Positions 5,677 through 5,781 of a stretch of 5,781 nt of DNA are shown here, in pieces; position 1 is the stretch's first letter, and every line of letters begins with the position of its first letter. The position numbers and the translations under genes are program-made. This stretch comes from an uncultured Eubacteriales bacterium. GTDB lineage: Bacteria > Bacillota > Clostridia > Christensenellales > Aristaeellaceae. Location: positions 1-5,781 of the forward strand of contig USCW01000112.1 in the NCBI GenBank assembly GCA_900553315.1, in the 5' to 3' direction. The notes below the pieces were generated by a model that searched no databases, was not told the origin of the DNA, and was given only the letters and a program-made list of their open reading frames with translations.

Positions 5677-5781
5677 ATAACCAAGCTTATCAGAGACACG
5701 CCACCTCACAGGCGGAGCCACCTTTGAAGAAGCACCCCCGCCAAACGCCAGCCGCTCTTCGGGAGAGGGGGTCAGGGGGAG
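5677..5781. other. Non-coding end of window with short repeats
   Basis: No credible gene is visible. The stretch holds two copies of GCCACCT (5700-5706 and 5717-5723) and a nested fold: ACCCCC (5734-5739) can pair with GGGGGT (5767-5772), enclosing CTCT/AGAG (5755-5758 and 5764-5767). The composition is GC- and purine/pyrimidine-biased and unlike the coding regions. It could be the edge of a dispersed repeat continuing beyond the window. Confidence 0.35.

Noticed and set aside
5559..5680. Extension of a plus-strand frame past the second MATE gene as a separate small gene
   Set aside because: The frame runs through the perfect terminator hairpin at 5592-5619 and the next GC-rich hairpin, and its only upstream coding is a shadow of the MATE gene.

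Overview
The window looks like chromosomal DNA of a GC-rich Bacillota bacterium, most likely a gut-type Clostridia. The grounds are strong AGGAGG-type ribosome binding sites, sigma-A-like promoters, an AraR-like operator, a GH51 arabinofuranosidase of the intracellular Firmicutes type, and clostridial-style MATE and XRE proteins. No ribosomal or other marker gene is present, so the genus cannot be named.

Layout, left to right. (1) 1-1620: a minus-strand GH51 alpha-L-arabinofuranosidase gene (41-1501) with its own promoter (TTGACA, 17 bp, CATAAT), a palindrome resembling the AraR operator overlapping the -10 box, and a terminator-like hairpin at the window edge (1-23). (2) 1616-2974: a minus-strand MATE-family transporter with an extended -10 promoter near 3010. 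(3) 3098-3385: a short plus-strand gene, divergent from the MATE gene. Its N-terminus looks like a real small protein, but its tail runs through a terminator hairpin and then into a repeat, so it is probably a decayed or truncated gene. (4) 3298-3510: an intrinsic terminator oriented for the minus-strand XRE gene, followed by a 160-bp fold-back element with 15-bp perfect terminal inverted repeats and a TTTA duplication. This is a MITE-like insertion exactly between the XRE stop codon and its terminator. (5) 3508-3990 minus: an XRE-type regulator with a Lys/Ala/Thr-rich, histone-H1-like linker. (6) 4149-5558 plus: a second, different MATE transporter, transcribed divergently from the XRE gene and closed by a strong terminator (5592-5624). 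(7) 5625-5781: no gene; GC-rich inverted repeats of unknown role.

How the parts work together. The arabinofuranosidase would release L-arabinose from imported arabino-oligosaccharides in the cytoplasm, and the AraR-like operator predicts induction by arabinose. The XRE/MATE pair has the classic layout of a local regulator beside a divergent efflux pump, but this is inference from position. The first MATE gene and the GH51 gene are adjacent on the same strand without an obvious terminator between them, yet GH51 has its own strong promoter, so no functional link is implied. The most distinctive non-coding feature is the MITE-like insertion, whose target duplication supplies or preserves the XRE stop codon.
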